Assembly (NCBI GenBank): GCA_947503285.1
Contig: CANNDD010000001.1
Span: 62,001 to 126,000, forward strand
Direction of reading: 5' to 3'
DNA: 64,000 bases
From: an uncultured Croceitalea sp.
GTDB taxonomy: Bacteria; Bacteroidota; Bacteroidia; Flavobacteriales; Flavobacteriaceae
Of this stretch, positions 51,825 to 60,998 are shown piece by piece (positions within the stretch are counted from its first letter, which is position 1; each line of letters begins with the position of its first letter). Made by a program: the position numbers and the translations under genes. Under the pieces are notes generated by a model, which saw only the letters and a list, made by a program, of their open reading frames with translations, had not been told where the DNA came from and searched no databases.

Positions 51825-53324
51825 ATGAAATTTAGGAGCCTAAAACCCTTCCTGCTATTTAGTTTATCGTTCTTAACCTTAACAGCTCAAGACAATTCAG
51901 CATTTGAATGGCCAAAAAATAAAATAACCCCCATTTTCAAGGAATTTGTGACTGCTTACAACTCAAATAACTTACAAAAACTAGAATCATTTACTGAGAA
52001 ATTCTATGCGAAAATCGACAAAGAAGCTGCCCTTTATTGGAGAGGCATATTTTTAGAATATGGAGAAATAGAACCTTTTTGTATTGCCAAAGAATATAGT
52101 AATGAAAATAACCAAGGTATTTTTTTTAAGGGAAAGCACACCAAAAGTTGGGTAATGATCATGCTCAGAATGAATGAAGATAATACCAAGGTTATCAGTA
52201 AATCAGTAGGAAGGGGCCTATTACCTTCAGGTAACATTTCATCTATTAGCAACTTGGTTACATCAGAAGGGTTAGTGCCTTATTTGGAAAAGTACTTGGA
52301 GGACTTAGTTAAGACAGATTACTTTTCTGGCTCGGTCTTGGTGGCGAAAGGAGACTCCATTTTATTTGAAAAAACTTATGGTCAAAGGGATAAACAAAGA
52401 GGTAACAGAATTGATGCCAATACCACTTTTAATATTGCTTCAACCACAAAAACATTTACAAGTATAGCTATTGCGCAACTAGCAGAACAAGGAAAATTAG
52501 ATTACACAGATCCGATTAGTAAGTTCATTCCTGAATACCCAAAAGATATCGCCAATCAAGTAACCATTCATCATTTATTAACACACACTTCGGGCATAGA
52601 ATTGGATGATTACAGGCCATTCAATATGGATAATGATATGGCAAAAAGCATGGATGATTTTCTAAATGCCCAAATAAAACATATTGACTCATTAAATGAG
52701 GGAAGAAGAAAGAACTTTAAAGTGTTGAACAAATTTGATTATTCCAATGAAAACTTTGCTTTGTTAGGTGTTATTATTGAGAGAACTAGTAAAATGTCTT
52801 ATGCGGAATATGTTGAGAAAAACATTTTCATACCTCTTCATATGAATAATTCTTTTGTGGATATAAACAAAGTTTCTATCCACAATAATGTAGCCACTGG
52901 TTATTCTTATAATGATACTAATGGTAAGTTAATTGATGGCACAAGATATAAAGCTCCAACTAAAGATTATTACTTAAGTCCATTCGGAGGAATCTACTCT
53001 ACGACTAGGGATCTGTATACTTACCTAAAAGCAATCAATGAGCATAGTGTTGTAAACAAAGATACCCAAGAATTACTGTATCAAAAGCAAGCAAAAAGAT
53101 TTGAGACAGATAATCTAAGCATGCATTATGGCTATGGTTTTTATATTATTAAAAAAGGAAAAACAGTATCTATTGGGCATGGAGGCACATACCCTGGCGT
53201 TGGAAGTCATTGTTATTATTATCCAGAATCGGATCACTATATTATTGTATTAAGCAATTATGGAGCAATATTTAGTAATACAGTTGCAACTCATATTGAA
53301 TCCTTAATAGGGCTAATTAATTGA
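51825..53324 (+). CDS. Secreted serine hydrolase with an N-terminal extra domain
   Basis: A 499-residue exported protein. Signal peptide (MKFRSLKPFLLFSLSFLTLT), a roughly 125-residue SnoaL/NTF2-like N-terminal domain (FKEFVTAYNSNNLQKLESF is suggestive) and a class C beta-lactamase-fold domain with STTK in IASTTKTFTS, YSN in FDYSNENFAL and HGG in IGHGGTYPG. I start at 51825; the open frame continues 61 codons upstream through boundary repeat DNA, giving Cys-rich nonsense. Direct-repeat blocks lie on both sides. Substrate unknown. Confidence 0.85.
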   Translation: MKFRSLKPFLLFSLSFLTLTAQDNSAFEWPKNKITPIFKEFVTAYNSNNLQKLESFTEKFYAKIDKEAALYWRGIFLEYGEIEPFCIAKEYSNENNQGIFFKGKHTKSWVMIMLRMNEDNTKVISKSVGRGLLPSGNISSISNLVTSEGLVPYLEKYLEDLVKTDYFSGSVLVAKGDSILFEKTYGQRDKQRGNRIDANTTFNIASTTKTFTSIAIAQLAEQGKLDYTDPISKFIPEYPKDIANQVTIHHLLTHTSGIELDDYRPFNMDNDMAKSMDDFLNAQIKHIDSLNEGRRKNFKVLNKFDYSNENFALLGVIIERTSKMSYAEYVEKNIFIPLHMNNSFVDINKVSIHNNVATGYSYNDTNGKLIDGTRYKAPTKDYYLSPFGGIYSTTRDLYTYLKAINEHSVVNKDTQELLYQKQAKRFETDNLSMHYGYGFYIIKKGKTVSIGHGGTYPGVGSHCYYYPESDHYIIVLSNYGAIFSNTVATHIESLIGLIN

Positions 53325-53670
53325 GTTAATTGTTCTTCTAGTTGTTTATTTCAGAAAATCAACTAGTTAAAACAAAGAACTGAGTTAAAAAGCAAGGTTT
53401 TTCAAGGTAATCTCGACACATAATTTTCATCATAGGGCATCCCTGATTTTGCAATGGCAAATGCTTATTTTTGAAGTTTGTTCGACACGGCTATCAATGC
53501 CAGTTTTTTGCTTTTTCCTGAAAATAAAATGATATAGGTCAAACCTAAGTCTTATAACCATTTTTACGTGTTGAAAGCTACAATTCAACACAAATCAATA
53601 TACCGATGTAACCTTTTCAATTATTTCTTGTCTTCATGATATACGTAGCGTTAAAAACGAAAAAATTATC
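53325..53670 (+). other. Gap with direct-repeat block B2, no gene seen
   Basis: Bases 53371-53466 repeat the block in front of the previous hydrolase gene. The rest up to the next ATG is A/T-rich and shows no open frame of interest. GTT/AAC-type cores are less clear here than at the other boundaries. Confidence 0.6.
53371..53466 (+). repeat. Direct-repeat block B2
   Basis: A copy of the block at 51564-51660, keeping AACAAAGAAC, GAGTTAAAAA, ATTTTCATCATAGGGCA and CCCTGATTTTGCAATGGCAA, with a divergent stretch in the middle. The two copies bracket the serine hydrolase gene at 51825-53324. Confidence 0.8.
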
Positions 53671-55393
53671 ATGAAAATCATTTACTCCAGAATAAGACAC
53701 GAGATTTTTTTTTCTTACAAACCTCGGCAATGCGATTAAAGTAGTATCATTATTTTTTCTAGTATCCCTGAACGTCGCCCATACCCAACAAAATAATGAC
53801 ATAGATGCCCTTTTCGAAAAGTTCAATAACACCGATACTCCCGGTATTGCAGTTTCGGTAATCAAGGATGGTAAGGCCATATACCAAAAAGGGTTTGGGA
53901 TGGCAAATCTGGAATATGGGATTCCGATCACCACGAAAACCAAATTTCACGTAGCCTCATTATCGAAACAATTTACTGCCTTTATGATCCTAAGGCTCGA
54001 AGAGGAAGGCTTATTATCCATTAATGATGATGTAAGAAAATATATTCCTGAGTTACCTGACTACGGTAAAACCATTACCATCAATCACTTGTTAACGCAC
54101 TCAAGCGGAATACGGGATCAATGGCGATTATTGGAACTGGCAGGTTGGCGATTGGACGATGTTATTAAGACCGAACAAGTTTTTAAATTGATAAAAAATC
54201 AAAAAGAACTAAATTTTTCCCCCGGGGATAGTTTTATGTACTCTAATTCGGGATTTACATTACTGGCCATTATCGTGGAAAGACTTACTAAAACGTCATT
54301 TGCTGATTATGCCAAACAAACCATATTTGAACCGCTGCAAATGAGCGATAGCTTTTTCTATGATGATCATGAAGAATTGGTAGGCAACAGGGCGTATTCT
54401 TATAAAAAAGTCAATGGGAAACTTAAAAAGAGTCATTTGAACTTTGCAACCGTAGGCCCCACAAGTTTGTTTACTACCGTTGAAGACATGACCAAATGGG
54501 CAATCAATTTCCAGAACAGGACTATTGGCAATGAACGTATTTTGCAGTCCATGAACCAAAGGGGGCAAAAGAATGATGGATCGGTCTCGAGTTATGCAAA
54601 AGGTCAGTTTGTGAGAGACCATAAGGGTTTTAAAATGATATATCACTCTGGGTCTGATGCGGGGTATCGCAGCTATTTCGCTAGGTTTCCCGATCTCGGG
54701 TATCAATTCATACTTTTTGCAAACGCGTCATACATCAATGCCTATGACGAAACCGTCAAGCTTATAGCGCACTACCTACAGGATAACTATCCTAAAAATG
54801 AAAACAACCCCACAAAAAATGTGGCATTCCAGTATGACAAAGACACCTTCATAAACCTTGCTAATGCCGAAATGAAAAAATTTGAAGGCACTTATTTTGA
54901 TCGGGAAGAAAAACAGTACTGGAACGTAAGTATGCAAAATGATACGCTATATTGTAAAGGAGGTATTTTACCGGAAGACATGAAGCTGCATCCTATTGGG
55001 AAAAAGAATTTTAAAATAATGGAAACCCCTTATGATATCTCAGTAAATTTTAAGGAAAATGAGTATGAAGAGCCTATCCTTGAATTTAGAATTCCGGACA
55101 TCATGTGGTTATGGCTTATTAAAGTTGCTAAGATCAATCCTTCAGAATATTTGGGAAACTATTATAGTGATGAACTAAAAACACAATATGACCTGATAGA
55201 AAAAGACAATGAGCTATACCTAACGCACCAGCAATTAGACGATATAAAGATTACCCAAATTAATAAAGCCTATTTCAGTTCCACCAATCGAAACTTTTCA
55301 AACATACGGTTTAAACGAAATAATTTGGGTAAAGTCACCGAATTTTCTGTTTCAAACGGAGGTATAAAAAACATTACTTTTTTAAGAAAATGA
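53671..55393 (+). pseudogene. Serine hydrolase gene with a frameshift at a T9 tract
   Basis: The 497-codon frame 53900-55393 lacks its start: coding similarity continues upstream in frame (VSLFFLVSLNVAHTQQN is a signal peptide; PGIAVSVIKDGKAIYQKGFG the usual first strand) back to about 53715, but no ATG exists before a TAA. An ATG at 53671 opens MKIIYSRIRHEIFF in another frame and the two join exactly if one T is removed from the run of nine at 53705-53713. Catalytic motifs are intact: SLSK, YSNSGF and HSGSDAG. It is either a recent pseudogene, a phase-variable gene or one rescued by slippage. The C-terminal 150 residues form a second domain. Confidence 0.7.
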
Positions 55394-55525
55394 GTTTTCG
55401 TGCCTGGTATAAAGAAATTATATAAGTGTACACTAAAGGCCCGATAAATAAAAAGCCTTAGTCCAGTCTGCCAAACCTATCTGATTGGTTCACTGGAAAA
55501 GTATTGCTTATCAAAAACAGTCAAT

Positions 55526-55551
55526 AAAAAAGCCCGAACGCACGTCCGGGC
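55526..55551 (-). terminator. Intrinsic terminator of the repeat-lipoprotein gene
   Basis: Minus strand: GCCCGGACGTGCGTTCGGGC followed by TTTTTTATT. A classic terminator, 43 bases past the stop. The preceding 130 bases after the serine hydrolase gene hold nothing else I can name. Confidence 0.92.
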
Positions 55552-55593
55552 CTCAAACAATTAATCAAATACTGAATTTTCTTTTTCAAAAAC

Positions 55594-57339
55594 TCATTCT
55601 CTTGTGACCGTTATAAAATTAGAAAGGTCAAAAAATCCGTCTAAGTCATTTGCATTTTGCCCCATAGCCAGTCCCATTAGACCATCTTCATAGGTTAGGT
55701 GCCATATGTAACACACCCCTACACCTGCAGCATCAAAATCAACGCCCATCACGGCAGCCATGGTGGGTGGCAATCCTAAGATATTACCCGCATCATCGGT
55801 AATGACAAAAGTTTGGTTAGAACCGTTTAGGTTGGTGGCGTCAAGTGTAATACCACTAACCATATCGGGGGTGCCGTCGACCGTAAAGGTGAAAGGGCCA
55901 CCTGAAAGCATACCGGCATCCAACGGGTTTCTGGTTACGGTTATGGAATTTGACAGTCCGTAAAAACCTTCCAGATCAGCAACGTTTTCACCAGCCATCA
56001 ATCCGGTCAAACCATCTTCATAGGTAATATGCCAAATTAGACATACCCCCGCTCCGGCGGCATCAAAATCTACCCCTCGTGCCGCTTCTATGGTTGGGGG
56101 CAGCCCTAAAATATTCAAATCGGCATCGGTTATCACAAAACCTTGGTTAGAACCCGTTACATCAGTGGCATCTAGCTCTAACCCTGTTGCCATGTCGGGC
56201 ATGCCATCGACGGTAAATTCATAGGGCCCACCCGAAAGTACGCCACCATTTAATCCATTTCTGGTAACCGTAATCGAGTTTGAAAGGGCAAAGAAACCTT
56301 CTAGATTTCCGGCATTGCCGCCAGCTTCCAAACCTACAATGCCATCTTCGTAGGTGATGTGCCAAATTAAGCACACGCCGACTCCCGCTTCATCAAAATC
56401 TACCCCTCGTGCAGCTTCTATCGTTGGGGGCAATCCTAAAATGTTCAAATCGGCATCGGTTATCACAAAACCTTGGTTAGAACCCGTTACTTCAGAGGCA
56501 TCCAGTTCTAACCCCGTTGCCATATCAGGCATACCATCGACGGTAAATTCATAGGGGCCACCCGAAAGCACACCTCCATTCAATCCATTCCGCTCTACTA
56601 CGATAAAGTTTGACAGACTAAAATTGCCGGACAGATTATCCAGGTTTTCGCCCATTTCAAATCCGGTCAAACTTCCAGAATAGGTAATATGGTAGATATA
56701 GCACGATCCAACCCCGGCACCATCAAAATCAACACCTTCCACTGCTTCTAAAGTAGGTGGAAGCCCCAAGATATTTCGTTCATCATCCGTTATCACATAA
56801 GACTGGACTTCACCGTTCAACTCAGCATCATTTAAATTAATCCCATTGACCATGTCTGGCATTCCATCCACCAAAAATTCAAAAGGTCCTCCCACCAACA
56901 TTCCTGCATTGAGTGCATTTCTATTGACGACCAAAAAATTAGAAAGGGCAAATTCACCCGATAGGCCATCTAAATTTGCACCAGCCTCCAAACCGGTCAA
57001 CCCCATTTCATAGGTAATATGATAAATGTAGCATGCGCCTGTACCGGCCTCATCAAAATCAACACCTTCTACCGCTTCTAAGGTAGGTGGCAGGCCTAAA
57101 ATGTTTCTTTCATCATCCGTAATGACAAAATTTTGAATGCTTCCTGTCAAATTGGAGGCATCCAAGGCAACACCGCTGACCATATCAGGTTGCCCATCAA
57201 CCGCAAAAGTAAAAGGTCCACCAGATAAGGTTCCTGCATTCAACACCAAAGGGGTGTTGTCGGCATCATCGTCGTCTTCGCAACCCAACATAAGGGCCGT
57301 GAAGGTAAATAGTAGTAAAATCGTTTTAAAGTTGTGCAT
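55594..57339 (-). CDS. Lipoprotein built of five 110-residue tandem repeats
   Basis: A 581-residue lipoprotein (lipobox ALMLGC, Cys20) with an acidic linker EDDDDADN, then five consecutive repeats of about 110 residues (from residue 33). Each has GGPF/YxFxVDG.PDM, FVITD....NILGLPPT, GVDFD.AG and one Cys in C-Y/L-I-Y/W-H-I/L-TYE, and ends LSNF/SI.VTRN. Repeats 3 and 4 are almost identical also in DNA, pointing to recent duplication or conversion. Related units occur in large secreted proteins of marine Bacteroidota, as I recall. Likely on the cell surface; binding or structural role is a guess. Confidence 0.8.
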   Translation of the reverse strand: MHNFKTILLLFTFTALMLGCEDDDDADNTPLVLNAGTLSGGPFTFAVDGQPDMVSGVALDASNLTGSIQNFVITDDERNILGLPPTLEAVEGVDFDEAGTGACYIYHITYEMGLTGLEAGANLDGLSGEFALSNFLVVNRNALNAGMLVGGPFEFLVDGMPDMVNGINLNDAELNGEVQSYVITDDERNILGLPPTLEAVEGVDFDGAGVGSCYIYHITYSGSLTGFEMGENLDNLSGNFSLSNFIVVERNGLNGGVLSGGPYEFTVDGMPDMATGLELDASEVTGSNQGFVITDADLNILGLPPTIEAARGVDFDEAGVGVCLIWHITYEDGIVGLEAGGNAGNLEGFFALSNSITVTRNGLNGGVLSGGPYEFTVDGMPDMATGLELDATDVTGSNQGFVITDADLNILGLPPTIEAARGVDFDAAGAGVCLIWHITYEDGLTGLMAGENVADLEGFYGLSNSITVTRNPLDAGMLSGGPFTFTVDGTPDMVSGITLDATNLNGSNQTFVITDDAGNILGLPPTMAAVMGVDFDAAGVGVCYIWHLTYEDGLMGLAMGQNANDLDGFFDLSNFITVTRE

Positions 57340-57564
57340 TGTTTCTAGTGTTTTAAATTTTAGCTAAAGAAACCGTGAAGCTGTAACAGAAGTATCACAG
57401 AAAATTCAACTTTTATTACCAATTGATTATCAGATATTTATATAATATTCTTATTTTTTGATATCAGAATTAGACACTTTAGGTTACTTTATGGCTGCGA
57501 TACGGGTATCGTTTAAGCCCTACTGTGAACTTTTCGTGATAGTTTACCTTTTATTTCGTTGCTG
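57340..57564. other. Divergent promoter region, lipoprotein / two-component system
   Basis: A/T-rich, 225 bases, no gene. It must hold the promoters of the repeat lipoprotein (minus) and of the response regulator (plus). I see no convincing operator; the response regulator could act here on its neighbour, as is common. Confidence 0.4.
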
Positions 57565-58269
57565 ATGAAAAACGTATTGATCATTGAAGATGACCTTGAG
57601 ATCATCCACTTGTTGGAGATACATCTAAAGGATTTACACTGTGATGTCAGTTCTGCCACAAGTGGTGTTAATGGATTACAAAAGGCCATTGAATTGAGAC
57701 CCGATTTGATCATACTTGATATTATGTTACCTGAAATGGATGGTATTGAGGTTTGTCAAAAAATTCGGGCCAATAACATAAAATCACCTATCATCATGTT
57801 GACCGCAAAGTCTGAAGAAATCGATAAAGTGCTCGGACTAGAGGTAGGTGCAGACGATTACCTTACCAAACCTTTTAGCGTACGCGAATTCATTGCCCGG
57901 GTCAAGGCCATTTTCAGAAGGCAAAAGATGACCGAAAAATCAGGAACCAATATCGCGAGCCATAAAATACTTCAGTTCGAAAATCTATCCATAGATATCG
58001 AAATGCGAAAGGTGATGCTAAGTGGACAAAAAGTAGAGCTATCCCCAAAAGAATTCGAGTTATTGGTATTACTTTCTTCCAATGCCGGAAAAAGTTATGA
58101 TCGTACCAAGCTATTGAATTTAATCTGGGGGTATGATTTTAAAGGTTATGAGCATACCGTGAATTCGCACATCAATCGACTTCGCTCAAAAATAGAACCT
58201 GATATGGGCAACCCTACATTTATTTTGACTACTTGGGGCGTGGGGTATAAATTCAATGAAGAGTTATGA
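57565..58269 (+). CDS. OmpR-family response regulator
   Basis: A 234-residue regulator. The receiver domain has the acidic pair in IIEDDLEI, phospho-acceptor Asp in DLIILDIMLPEMDG, Thr in MLTAKS and Lys in DYLTKPF. The C-terminal winged helix begins near 130 (LSPKEFELLVLLSSNAGK, then HINRLRSKI). I use ATG 57565 rather than a TTG 6 bases upstream. Its stop overlaps the histidine kinase start by 4 bases. Target genes unknown; the divergent repeat lipoprotein is one candidate. Confidence 0.95.
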   Translation: MKNVLIIEDDLEIIHLLEIHLKDLHCDVSSATSGVNGLQKAIELRPDLIILDIMLPEMDGIEVCQKIRANNIKSPIIMLTAKSEEIDKVLGLEVGADDYLTKPFSVREFIARVKAIFRRQKMTEKSGTNIASHKILQFENLSIDIEMRKVMLSGQKVELSPKEFELLVLLSSNAGKSYDRTKLLNLIWGYDFKGYEHTVNSHINRLRSKIEPDMGNPTFILTTWGVGYKFNEEL

Positions 58270-59759
58270 GTACCGCTATACTATCGAATACATTGATCAA
58301 AAAATTGGTATCGTCATTTGTGGCGATTTTGATATTGGCCGGGCTTGGGTATACCATTGCCACCATCTATTTATCGAACAACTATTTTTACGAGACGACA
58401 CAACGGTTGCATTCAAATTTGGCAAAAGACCTGATTGAAGAAAAGTTTGTTGATCAGAGCCCCATAGACAGTGCTGGCACGGTAAACAAAGCCCTATTTG
58501 GTGATATCATGCACGATATGATGGCGGTTAACAGGGCCATAGAGGTATACTTGTTGGATATGGAAGGTTATGTGCAATATTCAGTGGTTCTTGATCATGA
58601 TGCCCCGCAGACCAATCAAAAAAAGGTTTCCCTCAAACCCATCAATGAATTTATCGCTTTAAACGGAAAAGGCTACATTTTAGGTGATGATCCAAAGAAT
58701 ACCGAGAACAAGCAAGTGTTCTCTGCGGCAAAATTCAATAAAGGGGGTAATGAAGGCTATATCTATATTATTCTTGCAGGCGAAGAATACCTGAACACAA
58801 GGGAACTTTTGTTCGGGAGTTATGTTTTAAAGCTAGGTTTTGGCACCTTATTGGTAACACTATTATTTGCGGCAATTTTAGGTGCACTATCGGTGTGGTA
58901 CCTAACCAAGAATTTGCGGGAACTGGTGTACGCCGCGAAGCGTTTTCAACAGGGTGACTTGCGCTATCGCATTCAAAATGCCGAAAAAAGTGATTTGGCA
59001 GGCGTAACTACAACCTACAACTCCATGGCGGAGACCATTTTGAACGATATGGAACAAATAAAGTCGTTAGAGGCCCTGCGACGTGAGTTGATCGCAAATA
59101 TATCGCATGATCTTCGAACACCTCTGGCAATTATTCAAGGATATATCGAGACCCTTCAAATGAAAGACGCTGAACTGACCCAAGAAGAGCGATCCGATTA
59201 TTTGAAAATCATCAATTCAAGCGGTGAACGTCTTTCCAAATTGATCACACAATTATTTGAATATTCGAAGTTGGAAGCCAATCAAATCGAACCCAAACCC
59301 GAACCTTTTCTCATCAGTGAATTGGCCAACGACGTACATCGAAACTATCAGGTATTGGCGCATCAAAAAAACATCGACTTAAAACTGGAAATGGACGAAG
59401 GGATTCCCTTGGTATTTGCTGACATTTCATTGGTAGAAAGGGCGATACAAAACTTAATGGACAACGCCCTAAAATTCACCCCTGAAAATGGGGAGGTCAC
59501 CGTTGAAATAAGACCCGACCAAACCAATGTTGAAATTGCCATAAAAGATTCGGGCCCCGGTATTTTACAAGAAAACCAAGCTTTGATCTTTGAGCGTTAC
59601 CGCAGAACAAAAACGGGGAAACAAAAAGAAGGGGCAGGTCTAGGCCTGGCCATCGTCAAAAAAATAATCGAACTGCATAATTCTAAGATACGTGTATTCA
59701 GCATACCAGATGAAGGAACCACTTTTAGTTTCAGTCTTCCGGTTTACAACATAGCTTAA
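58266..59759 (+). CDS. Sensor histidine kinase
   Basis: A 497-residue membrane kinase: helix at about 13-33, periplasmic sensor (about 35-180), second helix about 192-213, HAMP (NLRELVYAAKRFQQGDLRYR), dimerisation/phospho-acceptor motif in ANISHDLRTPLAIIQGYIE (His about 280), then the ATPase with NLMDNALKF (N box), DSGPGI (G1) and GAGLGLAIVKKI (G2). It phosphorylates the response regulator encoded just upstream. The signal is unknown. Confidence 0.95.
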   Translation: MSTAILSNTLIKKLVSSFVAILILAGLGYTIATIYLSNNYFYETTQRLHSNLAKDLIEEKFVDQSPIDSAGTVNKALFGDIMHDMMAVNRAIEVYLLDMEGYVQYSVVLDHDAPQTNQKKVSLKPINEFIALNGKGYILGDDPKNTENKQVFSAAKFNKGGNEGYIYIILAGEEYLNTRELLFGSYVLKLGFGTLLVTLLFAAILGALSVWYLTKNLRELVYAAKRFQQGDLRYRIQNAEKSDLAGVTTTYNSMAETILNDMEQIKSLEALRRELIANISHDLRTPLAIIQGYIETLQMKDAELTQEERSDYLKIINSSGERLSKLITQLFEYSKLEANQIEPKPEPFLISELANDVHRNYQVLAHQKNIDLKLEMDEGIPLVFADISLVERAIQNLMDNALKFTPENGEVTVEIRPDQTNVEIAIKDSGPGILQENQALIFERYRRTKTGKQKEGAGLGLAIVKKIIELHNSKIRVFSIPDEGTTFSFSLPVYNIA

Positions 59760-59821
59760 GAAAATGCCATAAAATCATTTCAAAAGTGGTATTTCACTAT
59801 CTTTAAGGTAAAATCGCTTTT

Positions 59822-60982
59822 ATGACCCTTACAGATTCGCTCTTGGATTTCTTTATAGAGACCCGAAAAAAATCAGAGCAGATTTGCGAACCCCTTGAAA
59901 TTGAAGATTATGTAGTACAACCCGTGGTCGATGTGAGCCCCCCAAAGTGGCATTTAGGGCATACCACTTGGTTTTTTGAGGAGTTTATCTTAAAGCCACA
60001 CGCAAAGGACTATTCCATTTACGATGCTGATTTTTCGTTTGTCTTCAATAGTTATTACGAAACCGTTGGCAAGCGTGTCGTTCGTTCTGACCGGGGCAAC
60101 ATGAGTCGACCTTCTGTCGAAAAAGTGTATGAATACCGAGACTATGTCACCAAAAACATTTCAAGACTATTCGAGGGGCATCAGTCAAAAGCACTTTTTG
60201 ATTTATTGGAAATCGGTATCCATCACGAAAAGCAGCATCAAGAGCTTTTAGTGACGGATATTAAATACATACTGGGCAATAATCCTTTGTTGCCCATGTA
60301 CGCTGAAACCTTTGAAGAACATGTCGTGGAAGATCACCAACAAGAATGGGTGAGTGTTAGGGAAGGAATTTATGACATTGGCCACAGTACACAAGAATTC
60401 TGCTATGACAATGAACTAGGTCGCCACAGGGTTTACCTTCATGATTTTGAAATATCGAACAAGTTGGTCACCAATGGTGAATTCATAGCATTTATTCAGG
60501 CAAAAGGTTACCAAAAACATGATCTGTGGCATGCGGAAGGATGGGATTGGATCAATCAAAATAATATCACCCAACCCATGTATTGGCATTCGATTGCCAA
60601 TGAATGGCATCATTATACCTTATCAGGTCTCCAAAAAATCAATTTGGATGCACCCGTTACCCATATTTCTTATTTCGAGGCTTTTGCCTTCTCACAATGG
60701 AAAGGTTACCGGCTACCCACTGAATTTGAATGGGAGGTCGCGCAAGTACACTTTAAATGGGGAAAACGTTGGGAATGGACGGAAAGTGCCTATCTCCCCT
60801 ATCCTAATTATCGAAAAGCCGATGGTGCCCTGGGCGAATACAACGGTAAATTCATGGTAAATCAAAAAGTGCTTCGTGGCGGTTCTGTGGCAACACCTAC
60901 CAAGCATACACGACCTACCTATAGAAACTTTTTTCAACCCGATCTAAGATGGCAGTTCACCGGATTGCGGTTGGCCAAATAA
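59822..60982 (+). CDS. egtB: Ergothioneine biosynthesis sulfoxide synthase EgtB
   Basis: A 386-residue EgtB: N-terminal DinB-like domain (about 1-160) and C-terminal FGE-sulfatase-like domain (about 175-386; YRLPTEFEWEVA and VLRGGSVATP). The probable iron ligands are His47 in WHLGHTTWFFE and the pair His135/His139 in HHEKQHQE. It joins a thiol donor (gamma-glutamylcysteine or cysteine) to hercynine with oxygen; which donor cannot be told from sequence. egtD follows 16 bases downstream. EgtA and EgtC are not in the window, which favours the cysteine-using short pathway. Confidence 0.93.
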   Translation: MTLTDSLLDFFIETRKKSEQICEPLEIEDYVVQPVVDVSPPKWHLGHTTWFFEEFILKPHAKDYSIYDADFSFVFNSYYETVGKRVVRSDRGNMSRPSVEKVYEYRDYVTKNISRLFEGHQSKALFDLLEIGIHHEKQHQELLVTDIKYILGNNPLLPMYAETFEEHVVEDHQQEWVSVREGIYDIGHSTQEFCYDNELGRHRVYLHDFEISNKLVTNGEFIAFIQAKGYQKHDLWHAEGWDWINQNNITQPMYWHSIANEWHHYTLSGLQKINLDAPVTHISYFEAFAFSQWKGYRLPTEFEWEVAQVHFKWGKRWEWTESAYLPYPNYRKADGALGEYNGKFMVNQKVLRGGSVATPTKHTRPTYRNFFQPDLRWQFTGLRLAK

Positions 60983-60998
60983 TCACTACATATCATTC

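Noticed and set aside
47696-53466. A classical integron with integrase
   Set aside because: No tyrosine recombinase gene or attI is visible in the window, so only a cassette-like array can be claimed.
53900-55393. ATG 53900 as the true start of the second serine hydrolase
   Set aside because: It would cut off the signal peptide and first strands, which are present in frame upstream.
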